Shown here: positions 28,331-38,172 of the stretch, in pieces
Layout of the letters: each line of letters opens with the position of its first letter
Numbering within the stretch: the stretch's first letter is position 1
Source: Baylisascaris procyonis
Lineage: Eukaryota; Nematoda; Chromadorea; Rhabditida; Ascarididae
Assembly (NCBI GenBank): GCA_037389465.1
Contig: JAZARR010000080.1
Location: forward strand, 1,302,001-1,366,000
Length of the DNA: 64,000 nt
Direction: 5' to 3'
Program-made: the position numbers and the translations under genes
The notes under the pieces: generated by a model
Told to the model about the DNA's origin: nothing
Database searches by the model: none
Seen by the model: the letters and a program-made list of their open reading frames with translations, nothing else

Positions 28331-29166
28331 TGTGAAGAGTGAAATACTGATCACGTGCCTAGACGTGGACAGCTCAACTACCACCCGGCGGGGGAAGGGG
28401 ATGTTGGGTTTAAAAGCAGGTTTATTTGTGGAGACATTCCTGGATACCTAAAGGTATTCAAATGTGTTTACGCAAATATCTGAACGTTTATTTATACCAA
28501 TATGGCATCGAATGAGCTTACTATTTCTTAACCAAGTCATATTTTCAAACAAAATCACAACATTATGCAGTGTGATTACGTCACGAAATCTTAGTTATTA
28601 TAAACGGCTGTTAAGCTTCTTGAACATCTACGACGGCAACTACTTCAATTTTTTGAATTTACATATTGCTTAGCTGGAAATCGATAGATCGCTTCTAAAC
28701 GCTAATGTTTAGTTCAGCGTCATATCACAGCTCTTGACCTACCCTTTCCTCCCCTTCTCCTTTCGCCATGCGAGGATACCTCATAATTAAGTCCTCAGGA
28801 AATGGACACACAGTGTGATGATGAAAAAAAGTGTTAAAATATTGAATAATATTAAAAAATCGGGTGTTCACGTTAAAAAAATAGCTTGCGTTTCATACTT
28901 AAGTCAATGCTTATCTAACCGGGACACAGCCGTCGGAGACGTATTTGCCATGTCTCATGCAAACCATAAAATGCGAAGAGGTTCAGCGCTGAGGATATGA
29001 GTCTTACTTCACAGTTTTCTGACTCCAGCCCCTTTTCTGTCATCAGATATGAAGAGCCAACTCTGGATCGATTTAAAGAACTGCAAAGACAAGTAAGTTG
29101 ACGCAAGCAGTAATGTCAAATGTGGTAATTTTGTGACAGAAGTCGAAGGGGTAAAGTCACATCCCC

Positions 29167-29247
29167 TGCAGTCCACGTCAACGTACAGTAACTTGCAGTC
29201 TACTTCAGCGTACGGCAAATTGTAGTCTACGACAATGTATGGTAAGT
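29167..29247. repeat. 27-bp tandem repeat, three copies
   Basis: Three exact-length units of 27 bp begin TGCAGTC/TGTAGTC and contain CGTAC. Since 27 is divisible by three, the minus-strand frame (29263-29009) reads a nine-residue periodic peptide of the form LPYxxVDxx. Whether it is translated is unknown. Confidence 0.7.
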
Positions 29248-29771
29248 CTGTGACGAAATTCATAAACTATTTAAGCAGTGCATTCAATTTTGAGTGCAAT
29301 CAACAAGTAATAAACAACACAACTATCGGACCGTAATATTCACCGACGATCCAGCCACTTCGTCAAACTAGTTTATAAACAGTTAAAAGCGTTGTCATGA
29401 GACTGCTAACCCTTGGAGCATTCAGTGATGCGACTGCACTACTTCTAAATATTTGAACTAAGACGCAACAATAATAACACGACTTTAACGGAAAAAATGT
29501 AATCATTTTTTGTTTTGCTCTTATCTTATGAAAAGACGAATAACATAACTTATGCGACCGCCCCTACAAATCCCTCAAAAGATTCGTTTTCATGACCCAA
29601 CCGGCGTAAGACGAGAGTCCAATCGAGATAAAAAATGTGTAAGAAGTTTATCGTGCCTTCGTGTTTGTACTGCATGTTATTCTATAGGTAACTTGTGCAA
29701 ATGGTTGGTAAGTATCATGCCAACTTTTCTGAGGAATACAAAACGTGGCCTAGGAACAAAAGGAGCTTTAC

Positions 29772-29954
29772 CATGGTATAAATGTAGAGATGTTGCGCTG
29801 TTGTAGCGAAATCTATGACATCCACCAATATTAAATAAACACATAGACGATCAACGATCCCATTTTGATCCTTAAAAGATCGAAGAAAAGAAATTACGGA
29901 ATGAAAGAAAAGTTGTGATCTGCGACGACATTTGGATAGATCAAATACGCTCAT
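29772..29954 (-). CDS. Weak candidate first exon
   Basis: ATG at 29954 opens 61 codons beginning MSVFDLSKCRRRSQ and ending at ATG|GTAAAG, an acceptable donor. The peptide mixes basic and hydrophobic segments. No partner exon or family was found, so this may be chance. Confidence 0.15.
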
Positions 29955-30509
29955 AATTTCGAAGAAGAGAAGCACCCGCTACCTAAATTTAACAGAAAAA
30001 AGTCCATTATAGAACCCTGATGGATAACTATACTACCAAATATACAAGCAGCTTAATCGGTAAAAACTTCTTGCATAAATAAGGATTTCGAGCAGTTGAA
30101 TTCTATAAAGTAACCAACCCATAAGGCGTAACACTATAGGCTAGGGTTCAGCTCTCTAAAAATTGCACTTATAATAAAGATAACTGTTAAATAATTTGCA
30201 CATTGTTTAATACAAAATCAGTGATCATATCGTTTATTCAATTCGTTTTTAGAGTACAAAATAAATCAAACGCACTGCACAAAAAATCTCACTGAAAATA
30301 TGCAAAATTTTGAATATGCAAATATAACGAAATGAAAAATGAAGATTAGGCAGCTATTCCGTTTTTCCCTCTTCGAACCGCATAAATTATGAAAAAAATT
30401 GTGAATCAACAAAATAGGTACATAAAGTTTTAATCAATAAGAATCTAACCACAAAGTATAAAAAAAATCAATTCCAAATCGATTAGCTATGCAAACGGCC
30501 TATCAAACA

Positions 30510-30660
30510 GTTATAGAATGCACAGATGGGACGATGTCTGAATGATTTCTATATTCGCGCAGACGGCATTTTCTGCTTGACTTCTGACAGAGTCGGTATA
30601 TGCCCAGATCACTTTTACGACTGCACAGACGGTATATGTTCAAATTATTCTTGCACATAT
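30510..30660. repeat. Degenerate tandem repeat, 30-36 bp units
   Basis: Repeated GCACAGACGG(T/C)ATAT...TTC-type units, visible as CACAGATGGGACGATG, GCAGACGGCATTTTC, CAGAGTCGGTATATG and CACAGACGGTATATG. Spacing is irregular, indicating an old array. Confidence 0.5.
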
Positions 30661-30826
30661 AGACAAAGAAAAAAGAGCAATACGGCGAGAAAAGGCGAGA
30701 AAAACTAAGTTCCATAAAAAACGCGAAATCTTTTTCTACAATGTAATTATAACAAATATGCTATGAACTAAACGATAAAAACATTTACGTTTACCCTCGA
30801 ACGCTTCTACAATAACAAACATAGTC

Positions 30827-30946
30827 GGCAACACCCACATCATATACAGATCGAGGCGCTAAACACCATATACAAGTCAAAGTGCTGGCAACACCCACAT
30901 TATATACAGACCGAGGCGCTAAACACCATATACAGATCAAAGTGCT
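30827..30946. repeat. 60-bp tandem duplication
   Basis: Two 60-bp units (30827-30886 and 30887-30946) differ at only a few positions. Inside each unit an ATATACA(G/A) motif recurs, suggesting that a shorter unit was duplicated first. Confidence 0.8.
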
Positions 30947-31090
30947 AAGTTCAGCGTAACAATAACCCCATAGATATGTCCTGATGCGCATCCCTACTGA
31001 TTTTTTACATCCATGAAAAAATTGTAGAGTTTATTCTGATAACAAGAAGTAGGACATCGTTTATAGAGACAACATCACTGATGCTTTCTT

Positions 31091-31150
31091 TCGTTGATTT
31101 CAAATTCGTTGATTTCTATTTCCTCCAAAATTCGTTGATTTCTATTTCAC
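31091..31150. repeat. Short direct repeat, TTCGTTGATTTC core, three copies
   Basis: TTCGTTGATTTC occurs three times within 60 bases, twice followed by TATTTC. Confidence 0.7.
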
Positions 31151-31520
31151 CATCTTCACAATAGAATAGATTTTCCAACGTGCGTTCATCCTTTTATTTC
31201 CCTTAAGGTTTATTATAGGTAAGAGTTTTAAAGTTCACATCCCAGCCAACTTGCCTAGTTTCACCTATCCAAACCTCATTAAGTATGTAATACTATGCCC
31301 ACGGAGATCGGGCAACGGCGCCATTGAGATGAGGGTGGGGGAGGTAGCGGAGGACGTTTGGGAAGACCGGCGTAGAAGAAGAAATAAGAGGAGGATGGTG
31401 GAGTGGCAATTCTTTGGATATAAAACAACGGTTTTTGTCCTTCCAGTCATGTCCCTCATAAATAACGGAAGATAAAGAACGCATAATACTGTGATCCTTG
31501 TGTCTCTGACTTCTTTGAAC

Positions 31521-32478
31521 TCAACAACAATCCATTGCTACATCCATCTCATCACTGGAAAATTCATCGATCTCGACGATGTCAAGGTCATTTGACTGCT
31601 GAAAATCGGCAGGATTCCTTTCTCCTGACGGGCATTCATCCGAAGAACTGCTCTCCTCGGGGAATGATACTCGTCCAATAATTTCACCTCAACATCAAAA
31701 CATTTACTGTACATTTATTTACAGAAGCTTTTTGCAAGAAGAGGTATCTGAGGAAAAGAAGGCTTACACCAGGTCAACGGTTAGAATAAGATCGCTCATC
31801 ACCTTTTATCCGCATCAGTCTAGAGCTAATTAGGCAGAAGTAATCCACAACACTGACCTGTCAAAGCCGTCCGCAAAGAATCTTTGAGTACCACAACTTC
31901 GGTCAATTCAGAATAAAACCCATGATCGGCCCTACATGGGCAATCGCTTCTCTCCGCATTAAGAAGCGAAGGATTCTGACGTAAAAAATCGGATGAAAAT
32001 AAGATACCGATTAAAAAATATGAAGAGAAAACGTGAAGAAAGAAAGAAAAAGGAAGGTGATGCAAAGTACTGCCAGGATAAAAAGGCCGAAACTCCACCC
32101 CTCACTGCTTATAAAACTGCCACCAGTGCACAATTTTAATGGGACTTTTCGCTTGTTCGAATTTATTTCTTTACAGCAAACACCTACTTACTCTACGTAA
32201 TTTAACGATCCACAGTACATTCACTCCAAGATTTTAAAATATAAAAAATATTATTTAAAGTTTGCCAACAAAAAGTCAACTCACAGGTTGGTACTAATAA
32301 AAGAGGCAAAATCCAAAACAGTGCTCGAACAACAGCACGATATGCAAAAAGATAAAAACCTACTCGATTGCGCAACGGATGGCCATTCAGCATCATGTTC
32401 AGTGATTTCACTTATTCGACCTTGCATCGACGATTCATCGGGTGGACTGTGCGGCACATATGGTACAAGTGCATTCAT
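31521..32478 (-). CDS. Unrecognised 143-residue protein with acidic, Ser-rich C-terminus
   Basis: Four exons: 32478-32364, 32223-32192, 31975-31858, 31687-31521. The start ATG lies 10 bases inside an exon that begins after CCAATTTCAG, consistent with trans-splicing. Exon 2 is only 32 nt (TTGGAG acceptor, AGA|GTAAGT donor). It is exactly the length needed to convert phase 1 from exon 1 into the phase 0 required by exon 3, which strengthens the model. Features: Pro/Ser-rich N-terminus (VPHSPPDESS), a Cys pair CPC in exon 3, and an acidic tail with EESSSSDE and EFSSDEMD ending at TGA. No transmembrane segment or named domain is visible. The product may be nuclear or a phosphorylated adaptor, but this is only inference from composition. 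It lies about 0.9 kb downstream of the preceding same-strand gene. Function unknown. Confidence 0.6.
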
Positions 32479-33351
32479 CGAACTTGGACTGAAATTGGAT
32501 TGATTTTTTTTCATTTTTCTTGATAAACGAATATTTGCTACCCAAAGACAGAGATCCAATGAAAACGATGGAAGCAAGAGATTTTTGATGATGGGACTAT
32601 CTGATAAAATTACTCGACAATCTTTCAAACTTTACGCTTATCCCTTATAAATTCAACAATGTGACAGTTGCAAGAACAAATGAAACGCATGTTTGCAACC
32701 CTTAACTGTAGAGGTAGCAGCATGAGGATAAAGAATCGATTCCGATGGGCTTTGGCCATCCCCCTTTAGTTTTTTCAATACCCAGTAGGAATCCATTCAA
32801 ATCGACAGACGTTATATAAAAATACTGAACATGAATGCTGAAATGCACCCACACGATCGACTGATCTCCGAAGAAAACAGCGGTCGATTAAGTGGATTTA
32901 AAATGAGTTTGCAAATAAACTAGCAGGGGAGATCGGGTCCTCCGACTGGCCTCACAAAGTTTTCGAAGGCTACATCTGTCTTATCTAATTGTTGAAACAT
33001 GCGACGATATATACCAACAGTGCATATAGCACTTGTATAATACAATTTAGCACTATAATAATAACTTTTCTCCATATATAAATATGTAAAGGATTTTCAC
33101 CTGAAATCTATTTAATAATGGAAAACATCGATATAAAAACCTGCCAAACATAGTAAATTTATTCGCCTTTCCAATAAGTTTTTTATTTTTATTTGTCCAA
33201 CCCAGTTTGTTCTATTCATTACTTATTGGAACTTCGAACAGCACTCCAATGAACCACTTTCATTTACAAAAATACACAGAGGAAAAAACACATCTCTGAA
33301 GACTGAAAAGAAAATATTGAGAAAAATTTAAGTAGAAGTACGAAAAAAAGA

Positions 33352-35241
33352 TTACTTCGATAAGATCACAGGTTCCTCGATGCTTCTTTTGATCAATTTC
33401 TTAAGTTCATCACTCAACTGCAAACTCCGCCCTTCATTTTCAGCTCTCCCGGCGTTCTCTGAAGTGGATTCATTCTCGTCACTCATTTCATCATCCGACG
33501 AATCGGTCAATCTATAACAACAAATTGCTATCTCGGATAAAATAACACAAAAATTCATTCACAACACAAATATAAATAAAAAGCATAAACTTTTACAATA
33601 TGCTACAGCACAAATTTTTATAACACCAAAAATCTCGACTGTCTTTCAACTGTTAAAATTCTTTACTCACCGCTTAAAAGCTTTCACCACGTCTTTTGTT
33701 CTAAATTTTTGTCCGCAGAAATGTTTAGTCACCTCATTCAGAAGAGCTTCTTCAAGATAGATTTTGTGGGAGTTTCTTGAAGGGAAGCTGGTCGAAAATT
33801 CCTAGTCGAGTTCAAAGATTTACTTCAATCAGACACCATAAAGCGACATACGCACGCCAAAATCACCACTGAAGATTTCAGAAGACTGGCAATATTTGCG
33901 AAACCGAAGAGCCTTTCTTGGTAGTACTATAAATATTTAGCGACAAATCTTCCTCCCATAAAGAACTGTAAACTCATGCAATCGGTAAGGAAATATAACA
34001 GCGCTTGAAAGGACTATATGCTTTCTTCACTTGCTAACTTGGTGTTCCATTGATAAGCCGGCTTTTGCCTGTGACATAACGTTATGAAATGGTTTTCCCT
34101 TAAAGTAGTGATTCCTTTACACAACATCACGTCCATATTTTGCCTTCACCCTTCAGCAGTGTTGGATAGCTCGTGAACACAAAAGCGTTCTTGCCTCTGA
34201 ATATATATTAACTATCCGGCTGATTAATTATTCAGGATGGTAGTTAGCCATATTCGCACCGTCAATCTAAACAGATATAAGTACCTTCCGTTCACTTTCC
34301 TCATTCGCAAATTAAGTGCTTCTCTACAACTATAATAAAACTGAACTTAATGTAAGCGATGGATCACGAGTCGGAGGAAATTAATCACAAATTAAAGGGA
34401 ATCACCTAAATAGAGCGTCAACGAAGCAGTAAGCTCTTATCATACATCTTATTAAAAAGAAAGAGTTAAAGAAGATACCTGCGTTCAATTTCTTCGAATG
34501 TCTCTTGACGACGTTGTCGTTTCCTCCAATTTGCATGATGTGGATTCTTATCCTGTGATATATGAAATTTGTCTAAACGTGCACTCATTCGATCGACTTT
34601 CTTCTTCGGCAATGGTGCACCGTCCTCTAATAATAATTGCCAATTTACATCCTAAAATATTATTAAATTGTTTCATTGCTGAAAAAGAGGACGTAATGCT
34701 TAATTAAATTAAAGTATAAGGTAGCGCCTTAAATCTAGAAAACCAACAGAAATGCACCGGAAATTAAGTACAAAGGAAACAATTGTCGCCTAGGATACAT
34801 AGAAGTACTCAAAATCTGAATGATGTTTTCGAAATCATAACGTGTCGAAAACCGCTTCAATAATAAGAATAGGTAACCAAAAGGGCATTAAACAACTTGC
34901 AAATATTTTATGAACCTCTTTCAACTCCTTGCTTTAGTTTGCAAGCATATTTAGAGATTCATTTTGTGCTACAGATGTTATCACCGTAACCATCCGCAAG
35001 AAGAATGAACATCGAAACTGTTGTAAGTAGCCAGGTGCAAAAACGATCCTGCCACATAGGAATGACAATAAAACGCTAATTTAAAGCAACAACTTGCCAT
35101 ATGTCGCTTGACAGGATTTGAACGAAAATCGTAGGGAGGTGAATCCGGGCTGTTTTCCGCGAACTGGTATTTGGGTTGTTGAAAGAAGGGATACGCTGAT
35201 GACGCAGATGAAGAGGGAACGCCAGAGACGGGAGCCGGCAT
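33352..35241 (-). CDS. Unrecognised 193-residue charged protein
   Basis: Four exons: 35241-35098, 34651-34479, 33775-33671, 33511-33352, ending in TAA. All phases agree. The start ATG lies in an exon opened by TTTTGTAG; the frame is also open upstream to that acceptor. Layout: Ser/Pro/Gln-rich N-terminus (1-48), a basic helical segment around 62-105 (LPKKKVDRMSARLDKFH, NWRKRQRRQETFEEIERR), a conserved-looking block at about 106-140 (HKIYLEEALLNEVTKHF, RTKDVVKAFKR), then a Ser/Asp/Glu-rich stretch and a basic C-terminal helix (SDELKKLIKRSIEEP). No signal peptide or membrane segment. Intron 1 uses a GC donor (ATG|GCAAGT). I do not recognise the family; its look suggests a nuclear or scaffold protein, which is inference. 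Confidence 0.65.
34652..35097 (-). other. GC-AG intron 1 of the 193-residue protein gene
   Basis: CATATG|GCAAGT joins to ATTTTAG|GATGTA in phase 0. Using the GT four bases downstream would shift exon 2 into a frame with an early stop, so the GC site is favoured. Confidence 0.6.
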
Positions 35242-35579
35242 CGCCGAATCAAAGAGAAACACTGAACTCCTACAAAATATCCTCTACCAGGATGACGTTT
35301 CTGTCGTTATATTTCGTTTCTACTGTAGAAAATCGAACGAACTGTTGAAGAAACATTTCTGAAGTGAATGGATAAACCAAAGTCGTCAACCTATTGACCT
35401 ATAATGCAAAAATTACAATCGATAGAACAACCAGCTGCCCGGATAAATTCTCGCTAGGATATTATAAAACAAAGTCACTAGTTAAATGCTTCAACGGCTG
35501 CACAGAAACTATGAAATTGTGCTGCCACCCGCTCATTCATTTAGAGACATATACAAGTGGCACAATTACGTCATAGACA

Positions 35580-35796
35580 TTAAAGCATTAGACAGATAGC
35601 CAGCTGCAGGTAATTAAAATGTGCAATCAATGGCGTTTCGAGAAACAGTTCAACCTTCCAATCAGAAACCAGCTGATAAGCAACATCGGTGAGGAATCGC
35701 CGAGTCACGGCAAGGTGGTTTTGTCTGAGTTTGACTCTAATACTGTTTACTGCCGCATACAGGTTTTCGTGATAGGACTCGGGTTTCTTGTCGCGC
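35580..35796 (-). CDS. Unassigned exon, possibly terminal
   Basis: After the acceptor CTGTAAG an open frame begins RDKKPESYHENLYAAVNS and continues through QNHLAVTRRFLTDVAYQLV. It either splices out at TGGAAG|GTTGAA (35655) or reads on to TAA at 35580. Codon content and amino-acid mix look coding. Neither option is in phase with the neighbouring 193-residue gene, so it probably ends another gene whose other exons I could not find between 36 and 41 kb. Confidence 0.35.
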
Positions 35797-36984
35797 CTTA
35801 CAGCGAATACTGGGAAATGAAGAGTATATGAAAGGCAAACAACAAACAATATGTGCTAGAGTTTTCCTTTCCTTCAATGAGTGCCCTTCGGGTTTATATC
35901 GTTCCTTGATAGGCATCTACACGCGCCCGAATTTCGGACGGTTGCATTAGGACCGGGAAAACGACGAGCACGTTATTCCCCCCCCCCCCCCGACTGGGTT
36001 CCTATAAATAAAGAAGGTTCTCCGGCACCAAAGATATAAAGTGGGGTACCTACGAAGCTACAACCACTCCATGCTGGCGCTAATGAAGTTGGAGAACATA
36101 TAAAAAGTATGCGAACACGAAGAGCGAGACAAGCACCATATCAGACAACGGAAAAGAAAGCAAGCAGATGGCTATACCCTTCGTATGGAAAACAAGAAGA
36201 AAGATATGCCGCAAGAAGAGGGAAAATTGCTTGTGAACAGTGGAGAAATCAGACAGAAAGGAAAATATAAAACAGCCTACATATATCGTTAGCACGAACG
36301 GATTAGGGTAGTATATAGATGACAGCAAATGAAAAAGATATCTGATATACTAGGAGTGATGTATTACATGAAGATCGAAATCTGAAAGTCAAGTGACAAA
36401 AGTGGACAGATTTTTTGAGGGGTTTGGTTATGATTTGCGGGAACTGATTCCGATTTCGGACCGAAAAGAGCGCAAATCCGGAATGATTTTAGTTTAGCAA
36501 TAAAATTTCACTCTTATCAGACGATATCTTATCAACTTTTTTATAGCGAATTGCAAACGCAATCTCATGATCGACCGGTATAACTTTCCTAATTTTCTTG
36601 CCTTCTTCATACCTTCCCCCTCTCGTTCACCTTTTTTCCTTCTGGGAAATGTTATGTTTTCATCTCATCTTTGTCAACGATTACTCTAATCTCCTTAACT
36701 TGTAAACTATTTTCGTGTTATTTTATGTGAAGCGGCTTTTTAAACTCTGAACAGTTCGGCTTTATTTCTAACCGATCCACAACGTCACAATTTACTTCTC
36801 ATTTAAGTGAATCAATATCTGCACTGAATATGAGTTAAGTAAAGTGGTCTAATATGAAAAGCTGCTGTCGAAGCTCGAGAAATATAGCATTCATCGGCCC
36901 CTTTCTAAAATAGGTCAAAACCTTTTCATATGAACAAAGTTTTCATGTAAGAATTTGAGATAGTCCACTTCATAATTAATTTCA

Positions 36985-37260
36985 AGTGGTGGTCCACAAG
37001 GAATTGTTCTGGGTAGTGTTTTATTCCTATATAATAATAATGTCCCCGATAGCAAGAGGCAGTTTGCAGATGACCTCAAAATTCACCGGTCATTCTATGA
37101 TCGCTCCAACGAGTCCCATATTCAGCAGGAGAACCTCGAAGCATTCGCCAACTGGTCGAAATTATAGCACTCAAATATTTTTCATGAAAAAGGTCATTTG
37201 ATGCATATCAATTTCCAGTATGAATCTTTTCTCAAGCTAAGAAGTGAGGTTCATTCTACC
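36985..37260 (+). pseudogene. Decayed non-LTR retrotransposon reverse transcriptase fragment
   Basis: The plus frame reads SGGPQGIVLGSVLF, then about 20 residues later QFADDLKIHRS, then EAFANWSKL before an in-frame TAG, and after it a segment with HLMHINF and, further on, SDLG. This order matches the palm of LINE-type reverse transcriptases (Jockey/CR1-like groups): the (S)GVPQGSVLG(P)LLF block, the catalytic F/YADD block, the NW(S) block and the MHI/DLG region. The stop codon, the shortened block between the first two motifs and the lack of an endonuclease show a dead copy. Boundaries are approximate, and no target-site duplication or tail was identified. Confidence 0.7.
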
Positions 37261-37751
37261 ACAAGTGACCTTGGGACCGCAATCGAACTTGAACTCCACT
37301 CGAAGTTATAGTGACTTACTTTTGCCAAAACTTTTTCTTTTTTATATAATAGAAAACTGTTGGGAATTAAAGTTTTTCGTAGTTTACAGCACAGATATAT
37401 TGTGCTATGAGGCAATACGGGTAAAATATTTCTGCATACTATTTATGGGAATAACATCCAAATCGATGCGGGACAAAAATAAGAATGAGGCTTGACGGTA
37501 GTATTTCAAATAGGTGTGCTGCAACGCTATTGGAACACAATTTGCCACAAAGAATACGCTTGAAGTGAATACTGCCATTCGTTACTAGCAGACATCCCAT
37601 CGAATTTTAGCACACGTTTACGTGGAAAATACGACATTTGTAAAGCGGAATATTCAACTCCAAAGCTTCTGTCCACTCGGCGTATAACTGCGGAGACCGC
37701 GGTGGCTGGAGGGGGAGGGGGAAGGTAGTGAGGAACGTGCAGTACTGCATA

Positions 37752-37783
37752 TTACCTCAGCTCCCTCCACCAAGCTGAGGTAA
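37752..37783. repeat. Perfect 11-bp inverted repeat with 10-base loop
   Basis: TTACCTCAGCT and AGCTGAGGTAA are exact reverse complements around CCCTCCACCA. The element is flanked by two direct copies of AACGTGCAGTA (near 37734 and 37783), as could arise from a tiny foldback insertion. Function unknown. Confidence 0.6.
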
Positions 37784-38124
37784 CGTGCAGTAAAAAGACG
37801 AGTCCCATATATGTGCCCAGTTGGGGAGATTCAGTTGGGAAGCTTCTACCATCATCGCATCTTCGTGTGGGGACTCCACTCCTTCCTCCTCCCCTTTTAA
37901 TTTCCCACTGAAATATCTTTCTTCCTCTCTTACTTCAGGACAAGAAAGTCATACCCGGAAATTTGCAGTAGCAAGGTTACTTATTAACTTTTACATCAAC
38001 ACTTTTTTGACATAAAGAATCGTACAGTGATTGAGGGAAAGGAATAAAATTTCTGATGAACGCGACAACCACAAGAAATCTAGAACTCGGCAAACGAAGA
38101 CAGCAGGAAAACGCTGCATTTAAA

Positions 38125-38172
38125 AAATGACTGAATAGTCACGAGGCAAAAATGACTGAGTAGTCACGAGGC
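38125..38172. repeat. 24-bp tandem duplication with internal dyad
   Basis: AAAAATGACTGA(A/G)TAGTCACGAGGC is present twice in tandem with one substitution. Each unit contains GACT...AGTC, a small inverted repeat. Confidence 0.75.

Larger units (their letters stand above)
24955..31520. other. Region without a confident gene; several tandem repeats
   Basis: About 6.5 kb. It holds tandem repeats at 25847-25908, 26922-27086, 29167-29247, 30510-30660, 30827-30946 and 31091-31150, a CpG-rich patch at about 28220-28330, and one weak exon candidate at 29772-29954. Upstream exons of the gene at 21.8-25 kb may lie here, but none stands out. Confidence 0.4.

Noticed and set aside
32956..33000. ATG-initiated frame MFQQLDKTDVAFENF as first exon of the 143-residue gene
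   Set aside because: All its GT donors are phase 0, while the next exon would need phase 2; an internal ATG in that exon gives a complete ORF without it.
36080..36328. 82-codon hydrophobic minus-strand ORF that looks like a membrane protein
   Set aside because: It is the complement of a purine-rich plus strand, which gives pyrimidine-rich hydrophobic codons; no splice or family support.
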